From contig NW_024881832.1 of assembly GCF_019059575.1 (NCBI RefSeq), forward strand, positions 248,001 to 312,000: a stretch of 64,000 nt of DNA. The letters are read 5' to 3'. The stretch's first letter is position 1; each line of letters opens with the position of its first letter. The notes beneath the pieces are model-generated. The model saw only the letters and a list, made by a program, of their open reading frames with translations. It searched no databases and was not told where the DNA came from. This document shows, in pieces, positions 1 to 10,562 of the stretch. This DNA comes from Amphibalanus amphitrite. Its lineage: Eukaryota > Arthropoda > Thecostraca > Balanomorpha > Balanidae. Position numbers and translations under genes: made by a program.

Positions 1-95
1 GCGAGGCGGTGGCCACGGTACAGCGGCAGCTGGCCTCCGCGCCCCTCGGAGTCCGACAGTACGAACGGTTCAACGCCAGGGAGGAGGCACTCAAG
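1..95 (+). CDS. Dys: Dystrophin rod exon a (5' cut by window edge)
   Basis: Partial exon; codons run from base 3 in the frame that ends exactly at the donor AAG|gtaaga after base 95 (phase 0). It encodes a helix that includes GVRQYERFNAREEALK. The frame is set by the next exon, which begins at phase 0. The acceptor is outside the window. This is a spectrin-repeat helix of the rod upstream of hinge 3; I cannot assign its repeat number. Confidence 0.8.
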
Positions 96-329
96 GTAAG
101 ACTGGGTCGGAGTGGCTGTGGGCTGTCGCTTGGTGTTCAGTCGATCTGAGTCGATGCGGTTGATCACTGCAGACTGCTGGAGCTTTGTTCATAATGCCAT
201 TTATAGGTAGATAGTCGTGTGTAAAGTCTGACCACGTTTTAAGGCAAGCAGAGTACCTACTGCCGCTCATGGGCATTGTGGGCTGTTCACTGACTCTCTC
301 TGACGTCTACCCTGTTCTCCCTCCTACAG

Positions 330-499
330 AGTATCCGCGCGGCGATGGACGCGCTGGAGCCACGCGTCTCGGAGCTTCTCACCGACCTGGGCTCGCTGAC
401 CTCCGCTGACTCGGCGCAGCGGCAGATGGCGCAGCGGGCGGCCGACAAGCTGCGCGACGACTGGCGCCGGCTGCAGCAGGGCTATCAGGAGAGGCACAG
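330..499 (+). CDS. Dys: Dystrophin rod exon b, spectrin repeat
   Basis: 170 bp exon between acceptor ctcctacag and donor CAG|gtgagg, phase 0 to 2. It encodes SIRAAMDALEPRVSELL, a middle helix, then DKLRDDWRRLQQGYQERHR, a C-terminal spectrin-type helix with the expected Trp. Strong G/C at third positions, as in all the exons here. It is separated from exon a by a 234 bp intron and from exon c by about 1.1 kb. Confidence 0.9.
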
Positions 500-1224
500 G
501 TGAGGAGGAGAAGAAGAGATACACGTATGGCTACGGTAGACACACTAGACAGAAGAGGCACAGGTAGAGAAGGGATACCAGGGGCAGTATTGGTGGGCGG
601 AGAATGAGAGGTGCGGCAAGGGAGCAGGGAATACTGGAAGTGGCGCAGCGGTAGACAGAAGCAGCGGTAGACAGGAGAGGCACAGGCACAGGAGGCACAG
701 GAGGCACAAAGGAGCTGGGATATGTCTTCGGTCCATGAACGGAAAATGTGTGTAAGGGGTGGACAGATACGGAGGAGATGAATGTCAGATCTCAGGTCAG
801 GACAACCATTCACCTCTCAGCGGTTGTTACGATCGCTATCAGAAGTTGAACCTACTGAACCGTCTCAGAGATGGCGCTGTCAGACCAGAGTCTGGGCTCC
901 CACTGAGACGATCATCTTGTGATGGCCGACCATATCCGCTGATATGACCGCGGGGATCTGAGTGTTAGAGTTATACGCAGGGTCGTCGCGCTCGACTGCC
1001 GTGTGGTTATATGGGGTGGGCCGCCACCATCCGGTAGTGTCCCCATGTGGCCAAACTAAGCGGACATTTCTGTGTCGGGTGGGTCACGGTAGCCAGCCCT
1101 CTCAAACTGTCACTCCACCGTTCCGTGCTTCTATCCTCAGGATACTGAAATCCTTCTCCTCCACGCCGCAACCTCCCTCCGGGCTGGACAGGCAACTTTA
1201 TCTCATGCGGGCTGCTCCCTTGGA

Positions 1225-1440
1225 GCGGCACCGCTGCTCCCGAGGGAGCGCACCCTGTAGCCGGGTGCAGTGAGTGCCTTGGGGCTGGGTGGCCTGTCCT
1301 ATGGACGGGCTCAGCCCCGGCGACTCACTAGGGTGCCTGCCCAGACCAATGTCTCCCCCTATATGCTATCATCCTTCCGGCTCTGAAATGGTCACAATTG
1401 ACCGAAAGGGCCTAACCCAACAAAACAAACAAACAAAATC
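1225..1440 (+). mobile_element. Possible SINE-like insertion with (ACAAA) tail
   Basis: Paired segments agtgagtgccttggggctgg and ctcagccccggcgactcact can fold together, and the region ends cctaacccaacaaaacaaacaaacaaaat, an A-rich tail as seen in retroposons. No tRNA-type A or B box was found. Confidence 0.35.
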
Positions 1441-1575
1441 AAACTGCCGCCGCGAATTTTAAACACCTACTTTAAGGTTTGCTGGAGATGTTGAATACAT
1501 GTTGTCAATTTGCATGACAGTAGTGTCCCGTTTTCCCCTGCCCCGACCCTTCTGACCGCCATATTCTATCCGCAG

Positions 1576-1755
1576 CAACATGGCCCGGTGCCGGGAGACG
1601 TGGCGACTGCTGCAGGACAACATGCACGAGTTCGGTCAATGGCTGGTCACTGCCGAGGCGCGTATTGCCGAGACCCGCTCCCTGGGCACGGCAGAGATCC
1701 CGCAGCTGCGCGCCGCACAGAAGGAGCTCGAGAAACAGGTCACCATCAAACACAA
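1576..1755 (+). CDS. Dys: Dystrophin rod exon c, spectrin repeat
   Basis: 180 bp exon, acceptor ttctatccgcag, donor CACAA|gtgagt, phase 2 to 2. It encodes the first helix of a spectrin repeat, with ETWRLLQDNMHEFGQWLVTA (two Trp at the usual spacing), then AEIPQLRAAQKELEKQV, the start of the second helix. It completes the repeat begun in exon b and opens the next. The following intron is 3.7 kb and contains the Transib-like element. Confidence 0.9.
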
Positions 1756-2456
1756 GTGAGTGCGCCGTCAGCCGGTTGGCCAGTCACCGCGGTGTTGGCT
1801 TGTAGTTGTGTGGGAAAGGGGGAGGGGTGGAAGCGCAATACATGTCTGACACTCGTTATAGCGCATTGGGATGGCACGAAGCTTGGCCGATTTCGATCTT
1901 GTCGATCGAGTGTATGTACCAGCCTGCTTCTAAGTTCGCGGGCGGCCTGAAGGCTAGGTCAGTGGAAAATTGACACGTTTGTGTCTCGAGATAACCCGTT
2001 CATCCGGCTGGTAGATTTTTCTTCTCACTGGGACCAGCAGCTGTGTGACTGTCGATACTCGATACCGAATCACTTCTCTAGTGGCGGCGACTTGCCGTGT
2101 CTGCCCATCATGCTGTCGGTATGAGCAGTTCTATCATCCGCTCCACCCAGTGCCGATATTGAGCGTTCCGCAGGGACTGAACCATTGATCGGTCCAGTCG
2201 AACATATCGCCACAATATGACGAGCATTGACGGCATTTCTGCAGCTGATCGGTGCAGGTTATTTTACGAGTCGGTCTAGCCACCTGCCCCGGCCCCGTGT
2301 GACGCCATGTGTCGCTGTCCCGGCCACCACCGCTGACATTTTCACCCGTCCTGTCACCACCGCCCACCTGCCACGGCGGGCGGCCGACATTTGGACCAAC
2401 TTTGTCGACCGTCACTCGACCTGACCGTGCCGGCATGCCGAGAACCGCCGGGTGAC

Positions 2457-3634
2457 CGCCGCACAGTGGCCCTTTTTCAGAATTAGCACGCATAAATTCA
2501 AAATATTTTTTCTCTTCTTTTGAGTAAAAAGCAGTCTAATCGTGTGCAAAACATTCCAAACTATCCGATGGTGCCATTTTTACCTCCTAAAAAATAATTA
2601 TCTTTGGTAAAACTGACCGCAAAATCGAAGTTTGTCGAGAGGCGCGCGGACACCACCGGCGGACCCTAAAAAGTAGGGTGAGATGAACATCAATTTGTAA
2701 GGCTTTCGGTGAGAAAATATTAAAAATTAGTGGCATGGCTGTGAAGCTGAGTCTACGTAGAAGCCCTAGAAACCACAATTTCCATTGTATAAACTTAAAT
2801 TGACCACTTTTGCCGAATATTGTGAACACAATAACAGGACAATTATTAACTGGAGATGGCGGCATACATATGAAGCTTTATGTTAAGTAGCACACTCTGG
2901 GACATATCGTATTATACATCGTTCGAATCGCCGATCTCTTCTGACCATGTCCACCAAAGGGCATCGCGCCATTTTGCGCCATTTTGCTTCTACGGTGGAT
3001 AACGTGAGCCCGTTCAGTCCGCGAGCGGCTGTGGCTCCTGTTCGATACGACTAAGCTCATTGACCTGGCTCGAAGCTGGTGTCACCTGGTGTGCGCCTAA
3101 ATGTGGCTTGGCTTTTGCCTAAGATGTGCATATTGAAATGTCATTTAGGCATAACGCTGTGCTCAAGAAAAACTGTCCGATTTCTTGTCGCGTTTGATGT
3201 CCAAGCCGCACAAGTCCCGTGGTCGGCTTAAGATCTAACGTCAAAAGCGCCTATGTGTTTGTATTGTTCGCGTCGCGCTGACCTTAGTTGCTGCCCGGCC
3301 GGGGCCGACTAACGGTGGCTGGCAACAGCTGTAGATGCGGTCACGTGACGCCCTGGGGCGTCCTGGCGGTCAGTGCAGCGCGGTCGGCTGGCGGGCTCGC
3401 CACACTTGCGTTCGGAGCGGCCTAGGCCGGCGGGCGAGCCGTGGGAACGTGCGCCAAATCTTGGGCCGAGCGGCCTGTCGCTGTTGGGCAGAATCTCCTT
3501 GGGCAGTTCGTTTCGTTTCTTCTCTTTGCATTAGCAGGAAATACGTCCTTGATCACGTGGTGATGTCTTGCACCACTTGCAGGTAATGTGGGAATTAATG
3601 CGTGCTAATTCTGAAAAAGGGCCACTGTGCGCCG
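2457..3634. mobile_element. Non-autonomous Transib-like DNA transposon with target duplications
   Basis: The element proper is 2462-3629 (1168 bp). Its ends are inverted repeats of about 37 bp with one mismatch, beginning CACAGTGGCCCTTTTTCAGA. It is flanked by the direct repeat CGCCG at 2457-2461 and 3630-3634. A CACWRTG end and a 5 bp GC-rich target duplication are the known hallmarks of Transib, the family related to RAG1. The interior is AT-rich and has no ORF near transposase length, so this would be a MITE-like derivative. It lies in the intron between exons c and d. Confidence 0.75.
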
Positions 3635-3742
3635 GTCGTCCGCGGTACGCTGACGACCTAGCTATCCGCGGCACTGCAACGGTCAGAACATTGGCGTCTC
3701 GGACCAGTGGCATTCACCGCAAACTTATGGAGGGAGACAGTC

Positions 3743-3833
3743 CATTCATTCATTCATTCATTCATTCATTCATTCATTCATTCATTCATTCATTCATTCA
3801 TTCATTCATTCATTCATTCATTCATTCATTCAT

Positions 3834-3880
<47 letters not shown>

Positions 3881-3916
3881 TTCATTCATTCATTCATTCA
3901 TTCATTCATTCATTCC
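3743..3916. repeat. (ATTC)n/(ATTT)n microsatellite
   Basis: Uninterrupted tetranucleotide run: ATTC units, then ATTT units, then ATTC again. It explains the apparent long Ser/Ile/His-rich open frames here. Confidence 0.99.
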
Positions 3917-5422
3917 AAGAGTGGGCTATTACCAACACCAAGCAACTGTCAGCACATTGCTCCTCACATTCGGCTTACATATTCCGAATATCATTGGTTC
4001 ATCACGATTTTCCGCGGAAAAGCCGTCCAACTCGAGTTTTTTTTTTTTTTTTTTGGTTGTTGCTTATGTAAGTTGATGACTCGATTGTCCATGAACCAGC
4101 TGGGCATACAAATCTTAGGATGCATAAATGATATTGCTGGACGCTGGTAGTGGTTGTTTCTTCTTATGATTTCTAGTTCTTATCTCGCTGACTTGTGTTA
4201 TGGAATAATATTGTGCTGCCTATAAGCGGAATTTCCAGCCACTGCCAGTTCATTCCTTCCCTGGCCCTCCAGCTCATCTCCAGCCTTCCCATGGACCGTC
4301 CCCGTCCCTCGCCCTGTGTCCTTCCTCGTGTGACACGGCCTCGCCCGAGTGTCGGCCGCCGATTGCAGCTGCGCCCGGATAAGTGTCGCTGACATTGGCC
4401 GGTTATTGGACGCCGGAGACACTCGTGCCCCCCCCCGCCGGTGGTGAGAGGGTGGGGTGGAACCTCCCGCTGTGGCGGCGCCGACAGCCGCAGCGGAAAT
4501 TCGCGCCGAGTTGGGCTTTAATGATAAGTGGGTACTGACGTATTTACGGCAGTTGGGAGAGGAAATTAGCACGGGCCGACCGGCGCCGCGCTGAAACTAT
4601 TTCTGGTGTGTAATTTCTCACACGACCGCTGAGCTGAGGACAAGGGCAGATGTTTCTCCCGGCCGAGCTTCGTACGTGGAATCCGACATCGGCTCTCGCT
4701 AATGCAGAGTGTCCCGTAACCCGCTCTTCTTGGTCAAGCCACCAGCACTCTTGACAGGCGCAAGTGGCCGATATTGCGTCGAGCCTGGTACTGCGGTGTG
4801 CGAGACGTTTGTTCTCCATTGCTCTGTCTTCTGAATGTGTCCGGCTGATGTTTTTCCTCCATGACCATTTCTCCTGGATGCATCTGGCTGATGTAACTGG
4901 TCCGCTGGGTCGTGGCCGTTGGCTGCCGAGTATTATGGGTTCTTTCAACACATTCTGCGCCTACGGCCGTGGCTCTCTAAAACAGCCGCCTGCCCCGGGG
5001 GCCGAGGGAAGCGAGCGCAGCGCGCAATGCTACCGGTTTGGTCCAAATAAACGATAGGGAATGCTCCGACTGGCCACGGAGCCGGCGGCCCGGCCACCCA
5101 CGCCCTGGCGACGTTCAGCGGCCGGTGAAGCGACGCTAAGGCCCGGCAACGTGGGGGCAAACGGACAGCGCGCTTCAGACGGACTAAGTGTGGCCGTCTG
5201 TCCCCGTATCTCTGATTTGCTGGGCGGTCGGTGTACTCTGATCTGTTCTGACTGTGCGATCCAGTGACATGATCACTACGTTTGTTACTGTGACATGTTC
5301 TGTCTGTGTAGATGATCTGTTTTGACCTCCTCTGTCTGTATCAGTAACATGTTATGGCCCTCTCTGTCTTGGTCTGACCTGTTGTTATAACCCCACGTGA
5401 CCCGCCGTCTCCTCTCTGACAG

Positions 5423-5566
5423 CGTGTACACGGCCATCTCCTCGGCCAGCAGAGAGGTGATCGGGGGTCTGTCGGCGGCTGAGGCCACCAACTTCCTGGA
5501 GAAGATCGAGAACCTCAACAAACGCTGGAAGGGCGTGCTGGCCGAGCTGGCCGCTCGACGCGAACG
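5423..5566 (+). CDS. Dys: Dystrophin rod exon d, spectrin repeat
   Basis: 144 bp exon, acceptor cctctctgacag, donor GAACG|gtacgg, phase 2 to 2. It encodes the second and third helices of a repeat: VYTAISSASREVIGGLSAAE, then IENLNKRWKGVLAELAARRE, with the conserved N-x-R-W of the third helix. Frame is fixed on both sides by split codons (AA|C and CG|A). Confidence 0.9.
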
Positions 5567-7095
5567 GTACGGCTGTAACACTGACAATCAGATACTGACA
5601 CCGCACTAGCATTGGTCCCGACAACTTTATTATATAAAACGACATTCCGTACTCGCAGCTGATTGCCTCACTAATGCGATTGCGTAATGCATTGCCTTGT
5701 TAATATACCCTCAAATTTTCTGCACAATTCAGACACATTGTTTCGAAAGCTTCAACACATTCCATTCGAAAAACCAGTTGTAAAATGGAGGACTGACGCT
5801 ATCCGAATTATTCATGTTCATATTCGCCGTCTATTTTATCACACATTTATAGACACAGGATATGAGTGTTATCCGAAGCTTGTGGAAATATTGTGAAGAC
5901 CCTACCTCGAGGACCCAAGCGGCTGGAGTCCTCTGTCGGTTAGAGCGCTCCCCATTCAGGGCCCAGCTGGGACCCGAATTGGAGGTATCGATTTGACATT
6001 AGTTCCCGGCGAGTGGGAGGCGAATCTCTCGGCCGACCAAACACTGGACGAGGAGTGGGTGGTTCGGTGCGGTCCGTTCTAATCAGCCGGGACCGGCTGC
6101 CGGCCACCGGTAACACAGCTGCGCCAGGTCCGCCCGGCGTCCCCCAGTCCCGCCCGGTTCCCTTATGCTGAACGTGTCGGCTCCCAATAGGACGCCTGCT
6201 CGCCGCTGTCCTACGACTAATAACCAGGGCCGACACCGCCCATTGGACACGCCGCTAGGCTTCTCTGCGTCCCACAGAGAGTGATCATAGCGATGTAAAG
6301 GGGCGTTAGGCAGTAGGGCCAGGACAGAAGGCGCTACCCTGGGACACGGTGCGAAATGCCAAATGCCTTTGGCGCTAGAGCTAGCCTGAAAAAATAGTCA
6401 TATCTCGAACAATATGAAAAAACGTTTCATTTCGGTTTGCAAATGAACTGCGCCAAAGCGGAACCTAAACTACGTCAGTTTGCTTCGGCACCATATATAC
6501 ACATTCTGGACCTGGTGCGCCACCGGGCGGGCGTGGGCGGCGGCCTTTACGGACGCTGCCTGCCATATATTGCTCTGCTTTATTGAGTACGGACAGGGGA
6601 TAGAGATATCACGTCTGTGTGTCCAATAACCACGGCAGTATCGGAAACATTGGCGGTCCAGGTGCGATACCGCTACCTCGCTATTTTAGTCACAATATGG
6701 TCGCTGTCCTTTGAATGGGCTCGGTCATGGAGGTTGCCCTGTATTCATTTACCTGCCCCATGCAATGTACATCCGTCGGGCTGTTCCCGTGGGGCCGAGC
6801 AGCACTCCAATGTTCCCTGGTGTGCTCAGTGTCCTGTCACCCCGACTAGGCTCGTGCTCAGAACTTCAGAGTACTTCAGAGTACAGCTGGTATCCCGCAC
6901 TCTGCCGATTTTTAACCCATGTTCTGAGTCTAGCAAAACCTCCACATAAAATGACAGTCTGTGACCCATGATCTCTAAGTCTGACAGAAATCAGAATCTC
7001 TACAGGGAATGACCAAAAGGCGACAGACTTCGACTCATGTTGACCTTTCTCTCCGGCCCACGACGTAAGTGACCCATGATGACCTTTCCCGATAG

Positions 7096-7240
7096 AATCT
7101 CCACAATGGAGGACGAGCAGGAGGCGCACACGCAGACGGCGGCGCTGCTGAGCTGGATCGAGTCGGTGCTGGCGCTGACGCAACAGCAGATCAACCCCAG
7201 TGACGAGGGCGCGCTGATTGTCAACAACAGCATGGCACAG
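7096..7240 (+). CDS. Dys: Dystrophin rod exon e, spectrin repeat
   Basis: 145 bp exon, acceptor tttcccgatag, donor GCACAG|gtacgg, phase 2 to 0. It encodes the N-terminal helix of a repeat (TAALLSWIESVLALTQQQ) with the single Trp of helix A, then a loop with NPSDEGALIVNN. The internal ATG at 7107 is not a start; the open frame and the split Arg codon join it to exon d. Confidence 0.88.
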
Positions 7241-8098
7241 GTACGGTGCTGACAGTAAGATGACGAGGCTGTCCCTATTCCGTCCCCATGTGTGTTTGTG
7301 AGTGGGGAGGGGAGAGACATTGCAGCCGTGACGGCTACTTTAAACTCTGGCAATGACCGGCCAGCCCACCCCTGAGGCGTCACGCCGTGATTTACTCCGA
7401 GCGCCGGCTGTTGAGCCGGCTGTTTCCCGGCCAGCTCGGGCGTCTCGGTGCGCCGGCCGATCAGCGGCCGGGCCGGGCCGGGCCGGAAATAGCCGCCCAT
7501 TGAGTGTGACGCCGCCGCCGCCGGCATTATCCGCCGAGTCGGGCCAGACGGCGACGATCGCAGCCGACGGCGGCAGACCGGGCGGGCTGGGCGTGAAGGA
7601 GGGGGAGAGGGAGGGGAGTCAGGGCCGGTGCCTGAGGGGTGGGGCGGGCTGTCGCACTAACGGGTGGGCGCATGAGGGCTGAAGTGGGGATGGGAGTGTG
7701 GGTTCATGAAGCGCCACGCCGGTCGAAACCGGAATTGAGAGGAGTCCGGGCGATGAACTGTGTGGGCGCGGGGACAAATTTACGTATTATTTAGAGCCGC
7801 TTTTGGCTAGCTGAGGCTGGGATGAGTTTTGCCGCCGGATGCTATGTAGTTACATAGTTATTTCAAAGCTCAGCATCTCTCAGCACCAAATATGACTATG
7901 AGCTACCGAGGCGAGGGAAGATATCGTTCCTTTTTCTATTTAATTTCGAGGAGGATGTACGGCCTTCATTCACATTACAATGCCGTGTCACGGGCCGAGT
8001 TTCTGTTGTGTTTGAAGTTTGTTGCCTCATGTCGGTGCCGTCGGGAGCCCAATGTCGGCTGTCTGTCGTCCACCCTGACCCGCCCCTCCCGATTACAG

Positions 8099-8212
8099 TC
8101 CCGCATGGCGGAGCTGGCCGACAAGAAAACCTTGGCCAACAAGCTGTCCTGGCCGGAGCGCAAGTACCGGCCGCTGGCCGAGCTTCAGAAAATCTCCACC
8201 GGTCTGGAACAG
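8099..8212 (+). CDS. Dys: Dystrophin rod exon f, spectrin repeat
   Basis: 114 bp exon of 38 codons, acceptor cccgattacag, donor GAACAG|gtcagt, phase 0 to 0. It encodes a charged helix (SRMAELADKKTLANKLSWPE) and RPLAELQKISTGLEQ. As a symmetric phase-0 exon it can be skipped or duplicated without changing frame. Confidence 0.88.
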
Positions 8213-8475
8213 GTCAGTACCGCCGGTCGATCCACTCTTCCCGGTGATTCGAGATTGCTTACAGTGCTACGTCCGTCGGGTATGCGTGTAAACCGCCGGT
8301 GACCAGTGACTTGTAATGACCTGCCGTGTTCTTTTGTGACCCGCCGTGATACTTAGTAACTTACCTGTGCATTGTGCAATGTGCACGTTGTAGCCATATT
8401 GTCGCCTGCGGCCTACCTGTATGCCCCGGTGATCTACGGTGACCGGGCTCTGACAGCTGTGTTCTCCGGCTTCAG

Positions 8476-8634
8476 GTGGGCTCTGTGCTGCCGGGCCACT
8501 GCGCGCGGCTGCAGCAGCAGCTCTCGGCCGTCCAGAAGCTGTACCAGGCTCTGACGGCGCTCGGAGACTGGGCTCAGCGGCGACTGAATGGTGTGGCCGA
8601 GTGGGACCCGGAGCGGCGCACCGAACAGCGGCAG
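8476..8634 (+). CDS. Dys: Dystrophin rod exon g, with duplicated 3' ends downstream
   Basis: 159 bp, 53 codons, acceptor ttctccggcttcag, donor CGGCAG|gtcagt, phase 0 to 0. It encodes LQQQLSAVQKLYQALTALGD, a long amphipathic helix, then WAQRRLNGVAEWDPERRTEQ. Two partial copies of its 3' end, each with its own gtcagt donor, follow within 225 bp, and the frame stays open through both. I take the first donor as the main one because it leaves an exon of typical length, but alternative donors at 8751 and 8856 are in phase. Confidence 0.88.
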
Positions 8635-8862
8635 GTCAGTGACACTGGGGGGTCAGTGTTACAGGGGGTCAGTGTTACAGGGGGTCAGTGTTACAGGGGG
8701 TCAGTGTCACAGGGGTCAGTATCACAGCGGCGACGCACCGAACAGCGGCAGGTCAGTGAAAGCAGGGGTCAGTGTTACATGGGGTCAGTTGTATCACAGC
8801 GGCGACTGAACGGGGTGGCAGAGTGGGACCCGGAGCGGCGCACCGAGAATTGGCAGGTCAGT
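8635..8862 (+). repeat. Partial tandem duplications of exon g 3' end plus GGTCAGTG array
   Basis: Bases 8725-8757 and 8797-8862 repeat the end of exon g (8575-8640), the first with an internal deletion, the second nearly full (differences near its end, AGAATTGG instead of ACAGCGG). Both keep CAG|gtcagt. Between exon and copies lies a short array of about 17 bp units containing ggtcagtgttacag (8640-8720). The three donors end exons at 8634, 8751 and 8856, which are 39 and 35 codons apart, all phase 0. Whether the additional donors are used cannot be read from sequence. Confidence 0.85.
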
Positions 8863-9089
8863 TTTGCAGCTGGGGTCAGTGCCGTAGTGAGTCAGTGTGT
8901 GTCGGTATGTGCCAAAGTGTGTCAGTCAGTACCGCTCGTCGGTGGCCCTGTCGTGCCTCGGCCGGTTGTCCGTGGCTGCTGGACACCGACATGGGTGTGT
9001 GTCAGTATCAGATACCCTGTGTCAATGTGTCAGTATCAGCGTGTGTCGGTGTCAGTCAATAACGCCGTATTTCTCCGCGGTGCCCGTAG

Positions 9090-9206
9090 CTGCTGGCCGC
9101 TGATCTGGGTGAGAAGCAGCAGGAGTGGCGCTCGGTGGTGGATCAGTTCGAGCGACTGAAGGAGTCGTGTGCCGCCGCCGGACTGCCCGTGGCCCAGGAC
9201 GTCCAG
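9090..9206 (+). CDS. Dys: Dystrophin rod exon h, spectrin repeat
   Basis: 117 bp, 39 codons, acceptor cggtgcccgtag, donor GTCCAG|gtagga, phase 0 to 0. It encodes LLAADLGEKQQEWRSVVDQF and ERLKESCAAAGLPVAQDVQ. The E-W pattern in the first helix is typical of spectrin repeats; the Ala/Pro-rich part is a loop or the beginning of a less ordered segment before the hinge. Confidence 0.87.
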
Positions 9207-10184
9207 GTAGGACACGGGGACAGAGGGTCAGAGAGATAGGGGAATTCTAAAGACAGATACAGGGACAGATACAGAGACAATGGGCTCAGGACCAGAGGGA
9301 CAGGGGTCCATAGATAGAACGTCCAGCTCAGATACGGGGAGAACATAAACATGAAGAGGCAGAGACTACCTATTTACCGTTCGGGTGCAGCGGTAAATGC
9401 CTAGTGCGACAGACGAAAACACCGTAGGGGTATTGTGACGGTGTTGATTCGTATGGCATACATATTTATGAATGTCTCCGTTATAGAAGCGCTTGGAGTC
9501 GGTGGCTGACGCGGCTGCCGTGCCGAAATATTCGTTTCGGAAACCGCCTTGGTTTTTTTTTCAAACTGGCCCTGAAATGTACCGCCCTTCAGAGGCCCTG
9601 TGTAGTATCGGCCCCGTCAGGCTTGCCCTGAGCTGTGCGGTCAGATATTACCGAGCTGAACTGTTCCGCCACCCGTCCCCGAGCCGTGCCCATTCGGTCG
9701 ACCACCGTAGGGGTATGTTTATGTTGTGGTCGCCGCACGGCGCTGAAAGCTGCCTTCTCGGTGGCACGGGATAATGGCCAATCCCAGTCAGAAAGCACCA
9801 TTCGGGGGTGACTGATGTCCCCAACATTCACTCGGTGCCAAAGTAAAGTGCAGAAGCTCGTAAATCGTGGAGCGGTATCAGTCAGCCTGCTAAACACGCT
9901 CCGCCGTGTTTTCTGATTTATTTTCAATCATCGGGAACTTGTAAAATGTCGAGCTCTGTATCAGTGGTTTGCTAAACCACACACTGATAGAGGATAACGG
10001 GGCCGCTGTAATCCGATTATGTGGCGGATTTTACAGTCCAGACTGCGGACGGCAGTGGTCACTGGGGCCGTGCTCCGTGGCGGGACAGTGCCGGCCGCTG
10101 ATTGAAATGGCCGTGGGATTAGGCCATTGGATGATTTAGAGCGATGCCAGGATGGGTATTGGGTTGGGTGCGTACTGACTGGCT

Positions 10185-10331
10185 GAGCTCGTCTCATGAG
10201 ATGGAGCACTGTGCCTTTTTCTCAGCTCGTCTCATGAGATGGAACACTGTGTCTTTGGCTGAGCTCGTCTCATGTCGAGATGGAGCACTGTGTCTTTGGC
10301 TGAGCTCGTCTCATGAGATGAAGCACTGTAT
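10185..10331. repeat. Four tandem copies of a 38-41 bp unit
   Basis: Units beginning gagctcgtctcatgagatgg at 10185, 10223, 10261 and 10302; each continues with agcactgtgtctttggct. The array ends 75 bp before exon i, close to its polypyrimidine tract. Confidence 0.9.
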
Positions 10332-10405
10332 CTGGCCGATTGTTTCCCTCACTGACTGGCCAGCTCCCATATTCCCTCACTAAACTCGCCTCCCCCTATT
10401 TCCAG

Positions 10406-10562
10406 AGCCGCGTGGACGGCGTGCAGGCGTCGTGGCGTCAGCTGCAGGAGGTATCTGAGGGCCGCCAAGTGACGGTGACGCCGTCGGCCGTCCCCACCTC
10501 CCCCGCCTCGCCGGCCGCCGCCGCCCCGGTCCGACGCGTCGACCGGACGTCCATCAAAAACG
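10406..10562 (+). CDS. Dys: Dystrophin exon i, last helix before hinge and first half of hinge
   Basis: 157 bp exon, acceptor ccctatttccag, donor AAAACG|gtgagt, phase 0 to 1. It starts with a spectrin helix (SRVDGVQASWRQLQEVSEG) and then turns into low-complexity TPSAVPTSPASPAAAAPV followed by RRVDRTSIKN. The change from helix to Ala/Pro/Ser linker marks the start of the flexible hinge, positioned like hinge 3 of vertebrate dystrophin. A 10.3 kb intron interrupts the hinge here. Confidence 0.88.

Noticed and set aside
5890..5975. tRNA-like motif (gtcggttagagcgctcc)
   Set aside because: No B box or foldable cloverleaf around it.
10185..10331. Regular repeats with near-equal spacing as a CRISPR array
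   Set aside because: Eukaryotic intron, no distinct spacers, no cas genes; it is a simple tandem repeat.
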